Source: Armigeres subalbatus (taxonomy: Eukaryota; Arthropoda; Insecta; Diptera; Culicidae). From it: a stretch of DNA of 64,000 bases. The stretch lies in contig NC_085141.1 of assembly GCF_024139115.2 (NCBI RefSeq), positions 376,742,995 to 376,806,994 on the forward strand. Direction: 5' to 3'. Both the position numbers and the translations under genes were made by a program. Below, piece by piece: positions 46,415 to 58,087 of the stretch. Position 1 is the first letter of the stretch; every line of letters starts with the position of its first letter. The notes beneath the pieces are model-generated. The model was not told the DNA's origin. It saw only the letters and a list, made by a program, of their open reading frames with translations, and searched no databases.

Positions 46415-48558
46415 GACAAAAGGTCGAAAGCTCAATAATTCAAAGAGACAAAAGGTCGAAAGGACAAAAAGTTGAAAGGGCAAAAGGTCGAAGGTCAAAA
46501 GGTAGAAGGACAAAAGGTCGAAAGGACAAAAGGTCGCCAGGACAAAAAATCGAAGGATAAAAAGTCGTAAGGTCGAAGGGACAAAAAGTCGAAAGGACAA
46601 AACGTCGAAAGGACAAAACGTCGAAGGTCGAAAGGTTGAAGGACAGAAGGTGGAAGGACAAAAGGTCGAAAAGCACAAGGTTGGAAGGCCAAAAGATCGA
46701 AAGGACAAAAGGTCTAAAAAACAAAAATCGAAAGCACAAAAGGTCGAAGGACAAAAGGTCGAAGGACAAAAGGTCGAAGGATAAAAGGTCGAAGGACAAA
46801 GGGTCGAAGGACAAAAAGCCGAAAAGACAGAAGGTCGAAGGACAAAAAATCGAAAGGACAAAAGGTCGAAAGGACAAAATGTCGAAGGTCAAAAGGTCGG
46901 AAGGATAAAGTGTCAAAAGGTCGAAAGGACAAAAGGTCGAAAAGAAAAAAGGTCAAAAGATCGAAAGGACAAAGTGTCAAAAGGTCAAAAGGACAAAAAG
47001 GTCGAAAGGATAAAAGGTCGAAAGGTCAAAAGATCTATAGGACAAAAGGTCGAAGAACATAAGGTCGAAAGGTCAAAAGGTCGAAGGACAAAAAATCGAA
47101 AGGACAAAAGGTCGAAAAGACAAAATATCTATAGGACAAAAGGTCGAAGAACAAAAGGTCGAAAGGTCAAAAGGTCAAAATGACAAAAGGTCGAAGATCA
47201 AAAGCTCAAAAGATTGAAGGACAAAAGGTCAAAAGGTCGAAGGACAAAAGGTCAAAATGATGGTTGAAAGGTCGAAAGGACAAAAGGCCGAAAGGACAAA
47301 AGGCCGAAAGGACAAAAGGCCGAAAGGACAAAAGGCCGAAAAGACAAAAGGCCGAAAGGACAAAAGGCCGAAAGGACAAAGGGTCAAAGGAAAAAAGGTC
47401 GAGAGGACAAAAGGTCGAAAGGACAATAGATCGAAAGGACAAAAGGTCGAAAGGACAAAAGGTCGAAGGACAAAAGGTCAAATGGTCGAGGGACAAAAGG
47501 TCGAAGGACAAAAGGTCGAATAGACAAAAGGTCGAAAGGCCGAAAGGACAGAAGCTCGAAAGAACAAAAGGTCGAAGGATAAAAGGTCGAGAGGAGAAAA
47601 GGTCGAGATGACAAAAGGTCGAAGGACAAAAGGTCAAAAGGTCGAAGGGACAAAAGGTCGAAAGGACAAAAGGTCGAAGGGAAAAAAGGTCAAAAGGACA
47701 AAAGGTTGAAAGGCCGAAAGGACAGAAGGTCGAAAGAACAAAAGGTCGAGAGGAGAAAAGGTCGAGAGGACAAAAGGTCGAAGGACAAAAGGTCAAAAGG
47801 TCGAATAGACAAAAGGTCGAAGGGAAAAAAGGTCAAAAGGACAAAAGGTCGAAAGGCCGAAAGGACAGAAGGCCGAAAGAACAAAAGTTCGAAGGACAAA
47901 AGGTCGAAAGGACAAAAGGTCGAGAGGACAAAAGGTCAAAACGTCGAATAGACAAAAGGTCAAAAAGACAAAAGGTAAAAAAAACAAAAGGTAAAAAAAA
48001 ACAAAAAGTCGAATAGACAAAAGGTTGAAAGGTTGAACGACAAAAGGTCGAATAGACAAAAGGTCGAAAGGTTGAACGACAAAAGGTCGAAAGGACAAAA
48101 ATTCGAAAGGACAAAAGGTCGAAGGACAAAAGGTCAAAAGGTCGAATAGACAAAAGGTCAAAAAGACAAAAGGTAAAAAAAACAAAAGGTCGAATAGACA
48201 AAAAGTCAAAAGGACAAAAGGTCCAAAGGTTGAAGGACAAAAGGTCGAATAGACAAAAGGTCGAAAGGACAAAAGGTCGAAAGGTTGAAGGACAAAAGGT
48301 CGAAGGGACAAAAGGTCGAAAGGAAAAAAGGTCGAAAGGTTGAAGGACAAAAGTTCGAAAGGTCAAAAGTTCGAAGGACAAAAGGTCGAAAAGACAAAAG
48401 GTCAAAAGGACAAAAAGACGAATAGACAAAAGGTCGAAAGAACAAAAGGTCGAAAGGACAAAAGGTCGAAAGGACAAAAGGCTGAAAGGACAAAAGGTCG
48501 AAAGGACAAAAGTTTGAAAGGACAAAAGGTCGAAGGACAAAAAGTCGAAGGAAAGGAA
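46415..48558 (+). repeat. AAAAGGTCGAAAGGAC array, 15-16-bp units, 2.1 kb
   Basis: Degenerate tandem units of GGACAAAAGGTCGAAA, with variants AAAAGGCCGAAAGGAC (47276-47390) and AATAGACAAAAGGTCG (mainly after 47790). The many ORFs on both strands (Lys/Arg-rich sense; Phe/Leu/Ser-rich antisense up to 246 codons) are repeat shadows. Confidence 0.95.
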
Positions 48559-49904
48559 ACTCAAATTTGGCAAATTTCATACCCCTCCCTGCTGTACAGC
48601 GAAAAGTAACGGTTTTTATTTACTTCAAAACAAATTTTACTTCTGTTTAAATGTATCGTTTTTGAGCACATAAAAATAAAATTATTATCATTAGAGGATG
48701 GTGTGTTAAGCCAAAAATAATATATTTCGAATGATCATTTTGTTGCAAATGAGTGAAGAAGTAGTTTCAGAAACTACAATTTAAGTAAATAAAGCCTAGC
48801 AACACTTTGATGAAAATACATATTGGTTTGAAAATATAGCGAAATACAAACAGCGAATGATTGTAAGAAGTAAAACATCAACGATAAAATGTTATCAGGT
48901 GGAACACAAATAAACAGGGATCGTAATTTCTTACTCATTTTCACGAGCGGAGAATGCTCTCTCATGCTGATTTTCCCCGAGAAATCGGTTTGCGGGAAAA
49001 TAAAAGGTCTGATGAAAGATAACCATTTCTCCCTGCTTACCAGTGCAGAGAATAAAAAAAGATTTGCTAGTTTTCTCACTCCTTTCTTCCCCTCTGTGCC
49101 ATCTTCAATTGACCTTTCCCGTCAAAACTTTTTATTCGCTCAATCGATTCTTTATTTATGTAAGGTCAAGTTTCTCAAAGAACCCAATTTTTTTACGCCT
49201 CTAAGTATTTTTAAAATTTAAAACAAAAAATCAAAAAAGTGCTGATTTTAAGATCGGCCTAACATTTGCTCGATTTTGAACAAACAATTTTTCGGTTTTC
49301 GTTTTCGATTTATGAAATATGGGTTTTTTGGGAAAATTGACCTTAAATAAGCCAAATAATCGATTCAGACAATAAAGAGAGATGAAATTTTTGACGGGAA
49401 AGGTCAATTGCAAGAAAAGTAGCCTGTATGGAATAAACAACTTAATCCTTACATACAGTCGATGTGATGGTATGGCTATAGTGAGCATCCTATCGCCATT
49501 TTAGTTGACGTTCTAGGGTTCGAATCCCGTTGTGGTCATAACATCTTTGTAGTTGCTTTCCGAAAATTTTCGTGAAAAGTGAGTGCAACGAAAAAAGAAA
49601 TTCGTCAAGTAGGCACGATTTTCGCTTATCTTCTAGGTTTTTTTTCTAGAGAAAAGAGAGGTGGGAGAAAGATGTTTTTCACTAGATACTTCGAAAAATA
49701 TTCTTCGACTTGAAAATCCCTTGATTTCGTCTCATCGAAACGAAAAGTACAAACCCTGCAAATATATATAAATAGGCGAAACTTGAAAGAAAGCCCTATG
49801 ATTAAATCAAGGAAAAATTCAACAATGAAATATTATTAAGTGAAACACAAATAAACATAAATTTGCAAAATAGTAGTTGAATAACACTCGACGTTTGCTT
49901 CATT
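48559..49904. repeat. Central region of mirrored structure, imperfect palindrome
   Basis: 49105-49195 (CAATTGACCTTTCCCGTCAA...ATCGATTCTTTATTTATG) pairs with about 49310-49410 in reverse complement. A direct repeat is also present: 48878-48922 and 49820-49864 share GGAACACAAATAAACA/GAAACACAAATAAACA contexts. The ORFs at 48774-49488 are unremarkable. Confidence 0.65.
49468..49540 (+). other. tRNA-like sequence (box B GGTTCGAATCCC)
   Basis: TATGGCTATAGTGAGCATCC resembles a D arm/box A. About 35 bases later TCTAGGGTTCGAATCCCGTT is a good T arm/box B. I could not fold a full acceptor stem, so it is probably the head of a tRNA-derived SINE or a tRNA relic. Confidence 0.4.
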
Positions 49905-50165
49905 TTTTTGCAATTTCGACCTTTTGACCTTCTACCTTTTGGTCTTCGACATTTTGTCTCAACCGTAATGTCTATCTTTTGTTTTTCAACCATTCGACCT
50001 TTTGTCCTTCGTCCTTTTTACTTTCACCCTATTGACTCCGATGTTTTGTTTCGACTTTTTGTCCCTTCGATCTTTGTCCTTTGTCTTTTCGAACTTTTGA
50101 TCTTCGACTTCTTGTCCTTCAACATTTTGGCTCAGATTTTTTGTCCCTTCAACATTTTCGACATA
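49905..50165 (-). repeat. CTTTTGTCC/TTCGACC block, reverse of the 46415 array
   Basis: Units such as TTTTGTCCTTCGTCC and TTCGACCTTTTGACC. These are the reverse complement of the AAAAGGTCGAAAGGAC unit, more diverged than the left array and much shorter. Confidence 0.85.
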
Positions 50166-50230
50166 TCAATTCTCATTTAGCACTTCTCATTTAACAATTC
50201 TCACTTCTCACTTCTCATTTCTCACTCTTC
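50166..50230 (+). repeat. CACTTCTCACTTCTCA simple repeat
   Basis: Complementary in type to 44230-44390, in the mirrored position. Confidence 0.75.
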
Positions 50231-50261
50231 ACTACTCGTAATCTGAGGTATTTTATTTAAC

Positions 50262-50325
50262 TTTTCGGTCAAACGGCATTCGGCCAAACTACCCGTTTGG
50301 CCAAATAGCATTCAGTCAGTGACAT
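50262..50325 (-). repeat. TTCGGCCAAA block, right rim of mirrored structure
   Basis: CATTCGGCCAAACTACCCG and TTTGGCCAAATAGCATTC units, inverted with respect to 42870-42915. Confidence 0.75.
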
Positions 50326-50329
50326 CTCA

Positions 50330-50700
50330 CATTTAATGTCCAGCGTCCGCTGAGGAGAAGGGACTTCATTCAGCTTGGTGCTCGAAACAGTCGATATGGT
50401 CAGCATGATCCAGTTCGATATATGTCATCCAATTTCAACGCAGTGTTCCACCTCTTTGATTTTAATCTATCGCCAGCAAATCTACAGCGAGTTTTCACAA
50501 CACACTTTCGAGACACCGTTTGACACAAACGTAGTTTGTCAAGTTCTGTTTTACTGTAGTGATTAATTCTTGTGTATTATGATTATGTATTATGTGTATG
50601 CTTGTTAGATTCAGTGATAAGTTTTACTCTTGTAGTCATTGAGACATCAGATGTCAGATGACAATTACTACTAAATAAATAAATAAATAAAAAATAAATG
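50330..50700 (+). pseudogene. Jockey-clade LINE 3' end, 5'-truncated
   Basis: An ORF2 C-terminal stretch (from about 50357: NVQRPLRRRDFIQLGARNSR, then YGQHDP and NFNAVFHLFDFN) ends with TGA at 50520-50522. A short 3'UTR and an AAATAAATAAATAAA tail (about 50673-50698) follow. The (AAAT)n tail resembles that of the LINE ending at 19243, but the C-terminal sequence is different, so it is a different subfamily. Confidence 0.8.
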
Positions 50701-50754
50701 TCTGGTGACCAATGTTCGGAAAATAGAATCAATAATAAATTTCTAATTTAGATA

Positions 50755-50944
50755 GGGGAATGACGGCTTTGGCAGGTTTTGTTCTATTATTGTCAGGGTT
50801 TTTTTTTATGACTGATTATGCTCAAATTTGGCCTAAACATTCTTTGCATATCAAAGAATATTGTGGCCAAATTTCATAAAATTCGGTCGACAAAAACCCC
50901 CCTGCCAATAATAGAACAAAACCTGCCTAAGCCGTCTTTTCCCC
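50755..50944. mobile_element. TA-flanked foldback MITE, 190 bp
   Basis: GGGGAATGACGGCTTTGGCA at the left and TGCCTAAGCCGTCTTTTCCCC at the right form termini of about 50 bp with GTTTTGTTCTATTATTG conserved in both. TA lies at 50753-50754 and 50945-50946. A TA target suggests Tc1/mariner-type mobilisation. Confidence 0.85.
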
Positions 50945-50946
50945 TA

Positions 50947-53712
50947 TATTTTTCCCTTTTTTAAATCTTTTTCCTTTTGCTTTTTTTTTTTGGTTTTTTG
51001 ATTTCTTTTATTTTGCTTTTACTTCACTTCCTAAGTTTTTCAATTTGAATTTGCTTTTAAACTTTTATCTTTTATCCTTTTGACTTCCTTTAGATTTACT
51101 TTTTTAACTAACGATCTCGAGTGAGTTCAAAACTTATTTACGTCTAACCTATGATTACAAACATACTCTGAAAAGCGAAAGTTATCGAATTTCAGTTCCT
51201 TTTCGTGATTGTAATGCTCAAAGCAAAAAAAAAATCAATGCCGAAGCGACATTTTCCTGATTAGGAAGTGGGCAACATTCCTTAATGATAGTCTAGCGAA
51301 GCACTTTTTACGCGTTTTCCATTTCCGAACAAAGCCCTTTCGAGAACGCTTACTTTTTTTTAATTTCAAGTTGAAGAATGCTAAAAATGCATCACCCATC
51401 ACCGTCCCATATGTGTATATGCTTGAACGCTCGTTCTGGCCAAAAAAGCGTAATTGGTGAGTTATGTGGTTTCACTCTTCGCTTCTGCTTGGTGTCTTCA
51501 CAGTGGCCGGTTTCTGGAAAACTGGCCATTTGCAACAACTTACTTCAGTTCTAGTCATGATAATGTACAGGGATATTGAGATTTTTGGAACACTCTTCAT
51601 TGAAAATCATTTTTCCATGCAGCGCAACTATTCATGAATAGATGGTTGGTTATGAAACGTTAAAGGAATTATTTGATCTTCTGAATTGGCTTAATTCAAT
51701 AAACATCTTTTAAACTTTCTGAAGCTCGGCGATAAGGTGCATGGTTTTGCAAGCAAAAAACGCAATCCTGGTTCTACTTAAGGATGGATCTTTTGGTTTG
51801 GTTATTTTCTCAACTTGTCTGAGCAGAGAATGTCGAATTAGGAATCTGCCAGATCATCAACTGAGTGAATATTCAAGACAAACGAAGCTATGAGTTGAGA
51901 ACTAATTACCAAAGCAGTGGACCAAGTTTTCACGATCCCATATTTTATTAATATTCTCACTGGAAACCGCTCCACTGTGTGCAGCGAAAAAATGCAACCG
52001 GAAATCGGTAACAAAACAGCACTCCAATCCACGCAGGGAAAGAGCGAGCCATATAGATATTCGATTACGGGCAGGATCGACCGAGTGACTCGCCTCCGGC
52101 TGATTGCATGTTTGGTTGTCGTCCTATCCGCCGCCACCGTAGTAAGAATGCGTCAAAACAAAGCAAGAATCGTTGCATTTCCGAGCGCGATAAATCGATC
52201 GCTACCCAGAGAGTGGGACCTGGACGGCAAACCCGACTACATAGACTCCGGGATCGACTTCCGTGGTTTCGTTTCGTTCAATTTTGAGCTATGTGGATGG
52301 GAAGGGACATGTGTACAGGAAAAAGTGTCGTGTTTCAAACCAACTAACCAACAGCAGCGGGCCCTGGATGGACGGGGTTTTGGATTGTGCTGGGTGCATT
52401 TATGGGTTTTGATTTCCCTTTCGTTGAAGACGAGTTTGGGATTTCGCATTGATCGGCAACACGACCGACGCGAGGGTTTCGAAATGGTCATCGGATTTCA
52501 CTTTTCTTTCGGTGAATTTCATTGAGCATGAATGAATCGAAAGGATCGCTTTAGTTGCTCAAAGGATGAGGTATACTATTTCTAATGATGATGAATTGGA
52601 TTGAACGTCCATTGATGGATTCTGGGAAGATGAGCATCGATCGGATCTAAATAGGTGGGAACTGATACGATTTTTACTAAATTAATTATAGTCGAACTGG
52701 TCGAAGCCACGGAAATAAAAAAAAGTGTTTTGTAAACTTTTTGAAAATGGCAGCACCAAGATAAAACATTTATTCTGATTATCAGTTTTGATTGAGGTGA
52801 AGGTTGGTTGAGTACCCAAAACAAAGTTCTGACTGAACACAGACCGTTTTAAGTTTCTATTAGAATTAGTATAGGAAAACTAAACTTTTCATCACACTGA
52901 CTACTAAAGCCAAGTGAAAAAAGTACCCACAGAGCGAAAGGCTACTAACTGGATTCTTTACTCAATGAAAGCCACATCTTAATTAATCGTTCAATCCATC
53001 AGCATTCGATTTCAATCTATCTAGTAGTTTTCGCGCAACAATGCATTGCACTTTTTAATGAAGCCATTTGCGAAGTTTGATGACCATGACGTAACATTCG
53101 CAACCTGGGATAACATCAAATAATATCAAACGACCAATCACTATGCGATTCTTGTAGAGTTAAAGCTCATGATTATTATCCCCAGTCATATAGGCTAGCT
53201 CCTTGCCTTTGCCCAATGGGGAAGCGCCACATTCAGTACAATGAAATACCAATCCTCATTCATACCAATCCTCATACAAACCTAAAACGGGCAATCAGTC
53301 CCTATCCAAAATAGCACAAACAATCGGAGCACATCCCGAATATGGAACAGAATCGACTGAGCGTGGTGAAGCAAAATTTATTTTTTGAACCACCCTAATT
53401 TTTAGTTTGCTGCTACCGGTGCCGGTGTTTATATTCGCGATTAAATTTATAGCATTTTTATCGGGCAAGAGTTGTGAATAACATAAAGTTTTTACTTCAG
53501 ACTAGTAACTTATTGAATGAAGTGAAGTTTGATAAGGATCCCATTAACATTTCGGGTTGATCCTGTGCAAAATGGCCTTAGAAAACTTGTATTTAGCTCC
53601 ATTGTGGATGTGCTGATTTATCTCAAAATTTGAGTCGAACTAAATAGGAATCATTGGAAAAAAATGTTCATTATGACGTGAAGCAAGTCCATAAGCAATG
53701 AAGAAGTTAGTA
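50947..53712. other. Mostly unique-looking noncoding DNA
   Basis: 50950-51130 is T-rich (TTTTTCCTTTTGC). 51900-52560 is more balanced in composition and contains the ORF listed separately. No splice-consistent gene could be assembled. Confidence 0.4.
51917..52525 (+). CDS. Hypothetical ORF, 202 codons, doubtful
   Basis: An ORF from ATG at 51917 to TGA at 52523-52525, not in a recognisable repeat. It has one hydrophobic stretch (LIACLVVVLSAATVV, about residues 83-97). No family or domain is recognised. It overlaps two antisense ORFs (51838-52137 and 52237-52491), as expected for chance openings in locally GC-richer DNA. The upstream region shows no clear promoter. Kept only because it is the longest ORF outside repeats and LINEs. 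Confidence 0.15.
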   Translation: MDQVFTIPYFINILTGNRSTVCSEKMQPEIGNKTALQSTQGKSEPYRYSITGRIDRVTRLRLIACLVVVLSAATVVRMRQNKARIVAFPSAINRSLPREWDLDGKPDYIDSGIDFRGFVSFNFELCGWEGTCVQEKVSCFKPTNQQQRALDGRGFGLCWVHLWVLISLSLKTSLGFRIDRQHDRREGFEMVIGFHFSFGEFH

Positions 53713-53795
53713 CAGGCCGGACTCGATTATCCGGAGTGTTGAAAAAAATTTCACTCCGGATAATCGAACCCTCCGGATAATCGAGCCATTTTTTG
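53713..53795 (+). mobile_element. CAGGCCGGACTCGATTATCC terminus fragment
   Basis: TA at 53711-53712 followed by CAGGCCGGACTCGATTATCC and three repeats of the TCCGGATAATCGA word. The same terminus, inverted, ends at 61684. A TA target plus a CAG start is reminiscent of pogo-like Tc1/mariner elements. The far end is not visible. Confidence 0.6.
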
Positions 53796-54229
53796 TTGTC
53801 GCTGAAAATTTAACTTTTGCTCAAATAATCTTTATTCTAGTTATATAAAATCTAATAAAATATCCCGTTGGTCCGTTCATAGGTTCTGACTACCGTTAGA
53901 GGTCAGCGCCGATCCGAAAATCGACGGCGGCGGCGTTTGTGATAATTTTGGTCGGCGAAGGCTTCGCGATTTATTTATTACGTTCGTAACGTAAAGTTAT
54001 TTTTAAGACATAAACGGGGGAATCTTTTTATTTCGCCGGAAAAATCTAATGAACTGTCCCAGGAGAAATTTTTCGAATTTTCAACAGGAAATGCTCTAAA
54101 GTTTTCACCGGAATTTCTTTGAAATTTTCATGGAAAATTGTTTAGAAGTTTGATTATGCCACCGGGCATGCATGCTTCGATTTTTTTGCTCGTCGAGAAT
54201 TTATCCTTACGTTTTTTTTAAGTTTCACA
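53796..54229. other. Noncoding, nothing recognised
   Basis: AT-rich, apart from a GC-rich patch ACGGCGGCGGCG near 53920. No gene. Confidence 0.4.
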
Positions 54230-55750
54230 AAAACTGTTTCCAACGGAATTTCAACTGGATTTTTTTTCGGAATTTCTATGGATTTCTAAGTAAATTTTTT
54301 TATCTTGTCCATTAATTCTTCGGAAATTCTACAAGAAAATTTTCAAAAGACGAAGGATCGTTTGATTGAAAATCATTCGGTAGAAAGTCATTTGACCACG
54401 ACCGAATACCACTTGGCCAAATAATACGTTAAGCCGAAAGCTATCTAGCCGACTTCCATTTGGTCGATACGGTTATTATGTGGAAAACGGTTTGACTGTA
54501 CGACCAAACTAGTTATTTGGAAAAGCCATATGCTGTAATAGGTCGTTTTGTCGAATTTTGTCGTCGAAAATTCCATTTGACGGAAACGGTAGGAAGGGCA
54601 ATTTGGCCGAAAATGTTATTTGGCTGATCGGATTATATGGCGAAAAACGTCGACACGTTCGGCCAAACGCCATTTTTGAACAAATGAGCTGTTGGAGTAA
54701 ACGTCTTATTCGGCTAAATTATCAGTTCGGCAGTATGATCTTCACCCGTACGTCGCTTTCAACCAAATGACATTTTTGGGCAAACCGTTTCCGATTTTAT
54801 GTCACCTCGTCCGACCAAGCAGCATTTTCGGTCAAACGATTTTTTCGTGAGCTCAGGCAAACTACACTTTCGGCCATATGTTCATTTCGGCCTTATTGCC
54901 CTTTTATACCAAACGACCATCTAGGCCTTTTTGGCTAAATGACCTATTCGATTAGACGACTTTTGAGCCAAATTACCTGTTCGGCCGAATGACATTATCG
55001 GCCATATGTCTATTTCGGCCAAATGCCTGTCGAGTTTCAGATTAATGACATATTCGGCCAAACAACAAATGGCCCTTTCCTGTCAAAACATTTGTGAAAT
55101 TCTGTAGATTTCAACAGGAAATCCTTGGAAATTTTAAAGGTAATTCTTTAAGATTCCCAAAGGAAATTCTTTATAATTTTCCCGGGAAATTTCTGAAGTT
55201 TGCACCTAGTGGGCTACGTGGGTGGCCGTGTGGTTAGTGGCGTCAGTCGTCTAAGCGTATTTGCAAGCCATAGAGTGTGAGTTTGATTCCCGCCCTAGTA
55301 AGGAGAAAATATTTCGTGAAGCGGAAAACGCTCCGCTGGTTCACTGGGTGCTGTGTGAATGTTCTGCCCGTTGTCTAATGCTAAGTGTTAGGTATTCAGT
55401 CTGTGCGACCTCTGGCCAAAGACGGTGATCTTGTCTTCCTTTCTTTCAAATTCTACAAAAAGATCTTCCAAATTTTTAAGGAAATTTACTTAGAATTTTA
55501 ACGGTAGTATTTTCGAGATATCGAAGGAAATTCTTCAGAATTTTCAATGAAAGTTCTTAGTTTTAAGAAAAGCTTTTTCGATTTCTTTTCGAAAAATTGT
55601 ATGAAATTTTCAAGAAAAATAGCCTTTTTCACGAGAAATTCTCTGGAGTTTCAACGGGATTGCCATAAACTGTTGGAGGCGACGGTGCACACCTCTAACC
55701 GCCGTGTGGAGGGTGTGGAGGGTGTGGAGGATCCAAAAAAAGAAAACTTC
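54230..55750. repeat. TTTGGCCGAAA element, copy 2, orientation-flipping
   Basis: The left flank (about 54230-54360) matches 16380-16510. Forward units (TTTGACCGAAA, ATTTGGCCGAAAATG) run to about 54650, then reverse units (TTCGGCCAAATG, TTCGGTCAAACG) to about 55080. The GAAATTCTTTAGAATTTTCA-rich right flank runs to about 55680. It is interrupted by a SINE-like insertion at 55205-55445. Confidence 0.8.
55205..55445 (+). mobile_element. tRNA-derived SINE, non-Feilai
   Basis: A tRNA-like head with box A near TGGCCGTGTGGTTAGTGGCG and box B GAGTTTGATTCCC near 55280-55292. A body of about 150 bp follows (CGGAAAACGCTCCGC; GACGGTGATCTTGTC) with a pyrimidine-rich end. It breaks the flank of the TTTGGCCGAAA element. 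No confident TSD. Confidence 0.65.
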
Positions 55751-55869
55751 TAAATTTTATCGTTTAGCACCAAGATTTTTCAGATGCACTTGATGTTGTG
55801 GCTTATACATGTCATGGCCTTCCGAAAATTCCGGAACAAAAAATAATGAATTTCATCGCATAACACCAT

Positions 55870-56050
55870 TTGACATTCTAACATCGGAATTTATTACATT
55901 TGATGTATTCAAACTAAGGTCTCTGCCAGGGATTGAATTCTTAAGAGAAAGAGCAAGTCTCTCACTTATCATCTCTGTATACATATACGATATGTAGCAT
56001 ACCGCGAGGAACTTTTTTCGCAAGCTGTCATGATAGAGAACTGATTCGGG
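55870..56050 (+). repeat. Dispersed repeat related to 13560-13690
   Basis: Shared order: GG(T)TTGAAT, then TCTCTGTATAC/TGTCTGTATAC, then GCATACCG(T/C)GAG and CTGATTCGGG. The 13.6-kb copy lies inside the TTTATC element. Family not identified. Confidence 0.5.
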
Positions 56051-56054
56051 ATGC

Positions 56055-56140
56055 TATACTGCCGCTAACCGCAAGTCGAGCACATCTGTATATGGAGACC
56101 CATATACAGATGTGCTCGACTTGCGGTTAGCGGCAGTATA
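56055..56140. repeat. Perfect hairpin, 41-bp arms, 4-nt loop
   Basis: 56055-56095 and 56100-56140 are exact reverse complements, separated by AGAC. The arm reads TATACTGCCGCTAACCGCAA then GTCGAGCACATC and ends GTATATGG. It adjoins the CTGATTCGGG repeat on the left. Confidence 0.95.
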
Positions 56141-57865
56141 CCCCATGATAAATTTCTTTTAGAAAGCTCCAAATGCGGGGAGCACTGGCTCTGATGATGC
56201 ATTTCAACTTGTTATACACAGCTGTGCAGTAACCAACACGAAAGGAGCGAAAACAAAGCGAGAATCACCTTTTTTTCTGTGGGGGCTGCCTATCCGATTC
56301 TGTTTTTTCGCACTTTTACACAAGTTTGATAAATTTGTTATCATGGCTTGTTATGATTCGGAACAGTTTTTGCCTCTCTTTTATCGTTGTTCGTTATCTA
56401 TTGAGAGCGATTTCTACAAACCCTGGCCTCTGCAATTGTTAGCTGCCAAGATTTACATTTTTTGTCTTTTGTAATGCCTTAGAGTAGAGTCTTAGAGTTT
56501 TGTAATGCTAAAAATCTATCAACCAGTTTCAAATAAACAACTTGCTCTTTGCGGTCCTTACATGATATGTTTGTTTCATCAAAAAAAATCATGGTAGTTG
56601 TGTACAAGATACGACCGCTCGTACGTAAAACCAAATCTATACACATAAGAATGAGTTTTTGTCTGTCTGCCCTTATAGACTAGGAAACGGCATGAACATT
56701 TGTATGTAAAGGTTTTTGGAAACGATGAAGATTCTTATGATGGTATTAGACCCCTACTCTTCTGGAAGGGGGACTCCCATACAAATGAAGTACAAATTTC
56801 TGCTTTAATCGAAAATTAATCTAAAAAATGGAATCCAAATTTGCGAATTTCGAATACTTAACCGTCTTTTAAATAATGTAACAAATATATAATTAATCAG
56901 TTTTAGGTGAAACGAAGCTCGTCGGTTCTAATAGTATAGTATATTAACAATATATTTCACCTCGTGAGTCTTCATATGTTGAATAATGGGCAGCACTGTC
57001 CTATCCAGCCGCTGGAGCCACCCCATTCTTACACTACGTTTCACAGTTGAATAATAGATAATACCCTAAAAGTAGGCAATTATCTGTGGTTGAAATGCGC
57101 TATGTAGGAACGGGGATGGTTATGATTTTTTTGATGAGCTTGAAAAGTATTGAAGTTGCAAAAGGAAAACGGTTCTGTCAGCCACATAAGGGTAAAAATA
57201 CTACGGTGTTGCTATAACTTTTGATATAATTCATGGTCTGCGTAAAATCTGAATAGAAGCATTTGTATGTTAACACTTTTTTTTTAATAAATGCCATTGC
57301 CGGATTTTTTGTTCGTATTTTTCCTAAAATCAAATCACAAAGAATTGTGCGTGGTATTTTTTTAGCGTGTGTTTGATATGCTCACAAACACATTCACCCG
57401 CTCTATTCCGAAGTGTGTTGCTGCCAAAGAAAACGAACAGTCTCGATTTTATTTAGTGAAACATAGAGCAAATATTGTATAAATTTGCTCTTTGTGGTGA
57501 TAATCAAGTGGTGATAAAGTGTAAAAAGTAGTTTACGTACCTAATTTGTCGTGTCATACGCAATAAAGAGGAGAAACAGGGCATCCACAAAGTAAGTAAC
57601 AGTTTGCTTTTCATGCGCTGCTTTCTTTGGCAATGCAATAATGGCAAGGATTTCGTGGGTGCAAATTTGTTTCGGTGATTAACACATCAAATCTTTTTAC
57701 TTCTACACAAACAACTTATTTAAATGAAAGCTTAGACTTGAAATTGTGTGATTGAATCAAAATTATGTTCATAAATAGTGTATGTTTGCTGGAAAACGCA
57801 AATATTGTTGAGGGTGCCAACAACTGTCGCACCCTGCCAAAGCCGTATTCTACCCTACATAAAAT
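56141..57865. other. Noncoding, no gene recognised
   Basis: AT-rich with no supported feature. ORFs are short. Confidence 0.4.
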
Positions 57866-58040
57866 TCATCTACATTCAGCTCGGTCTGTAGTTGCACGTC
57901 GCCAACTTTGTAGTCCACGGAGGGACCTCAAATCGATCCACCTTGCTCTATGTGCACCTCGCCTTCTTGTCCCCTGCGGATCCCTATCAGGAACCATTTT
58001 CACCGGGTTATTTCCCGACATTGTGTATGGATCACCTTGG
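57866..58040 (-). pseudogene. LINE C-terminal fragment (RTE-like)
   Basis: Minus-strand translation has MSGNNPVKMVPDRDPQGTRR, then GAHRARWIDLRSLRG and WRRATTDRAEC. This matches the conserved tail of RTE-like LINE ORFs (pattern RRRGA.RARW.D...WR..A.DRA.WR). Only about 60 codons remain. Confidence 0.7.
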
Positions 58041-58087
58041 ATCACATTGATTCTTTTGAAAATGAAAATATTCAATTCATCATTAGG

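Noticed and set aside
46440..48609. Many ORFs of 60-246 codons on both strands
   Set aside because: All lie in the AAAAGGTCGAAAGGAC array and are translations of the same 15-16-bp unit in shifting frames.
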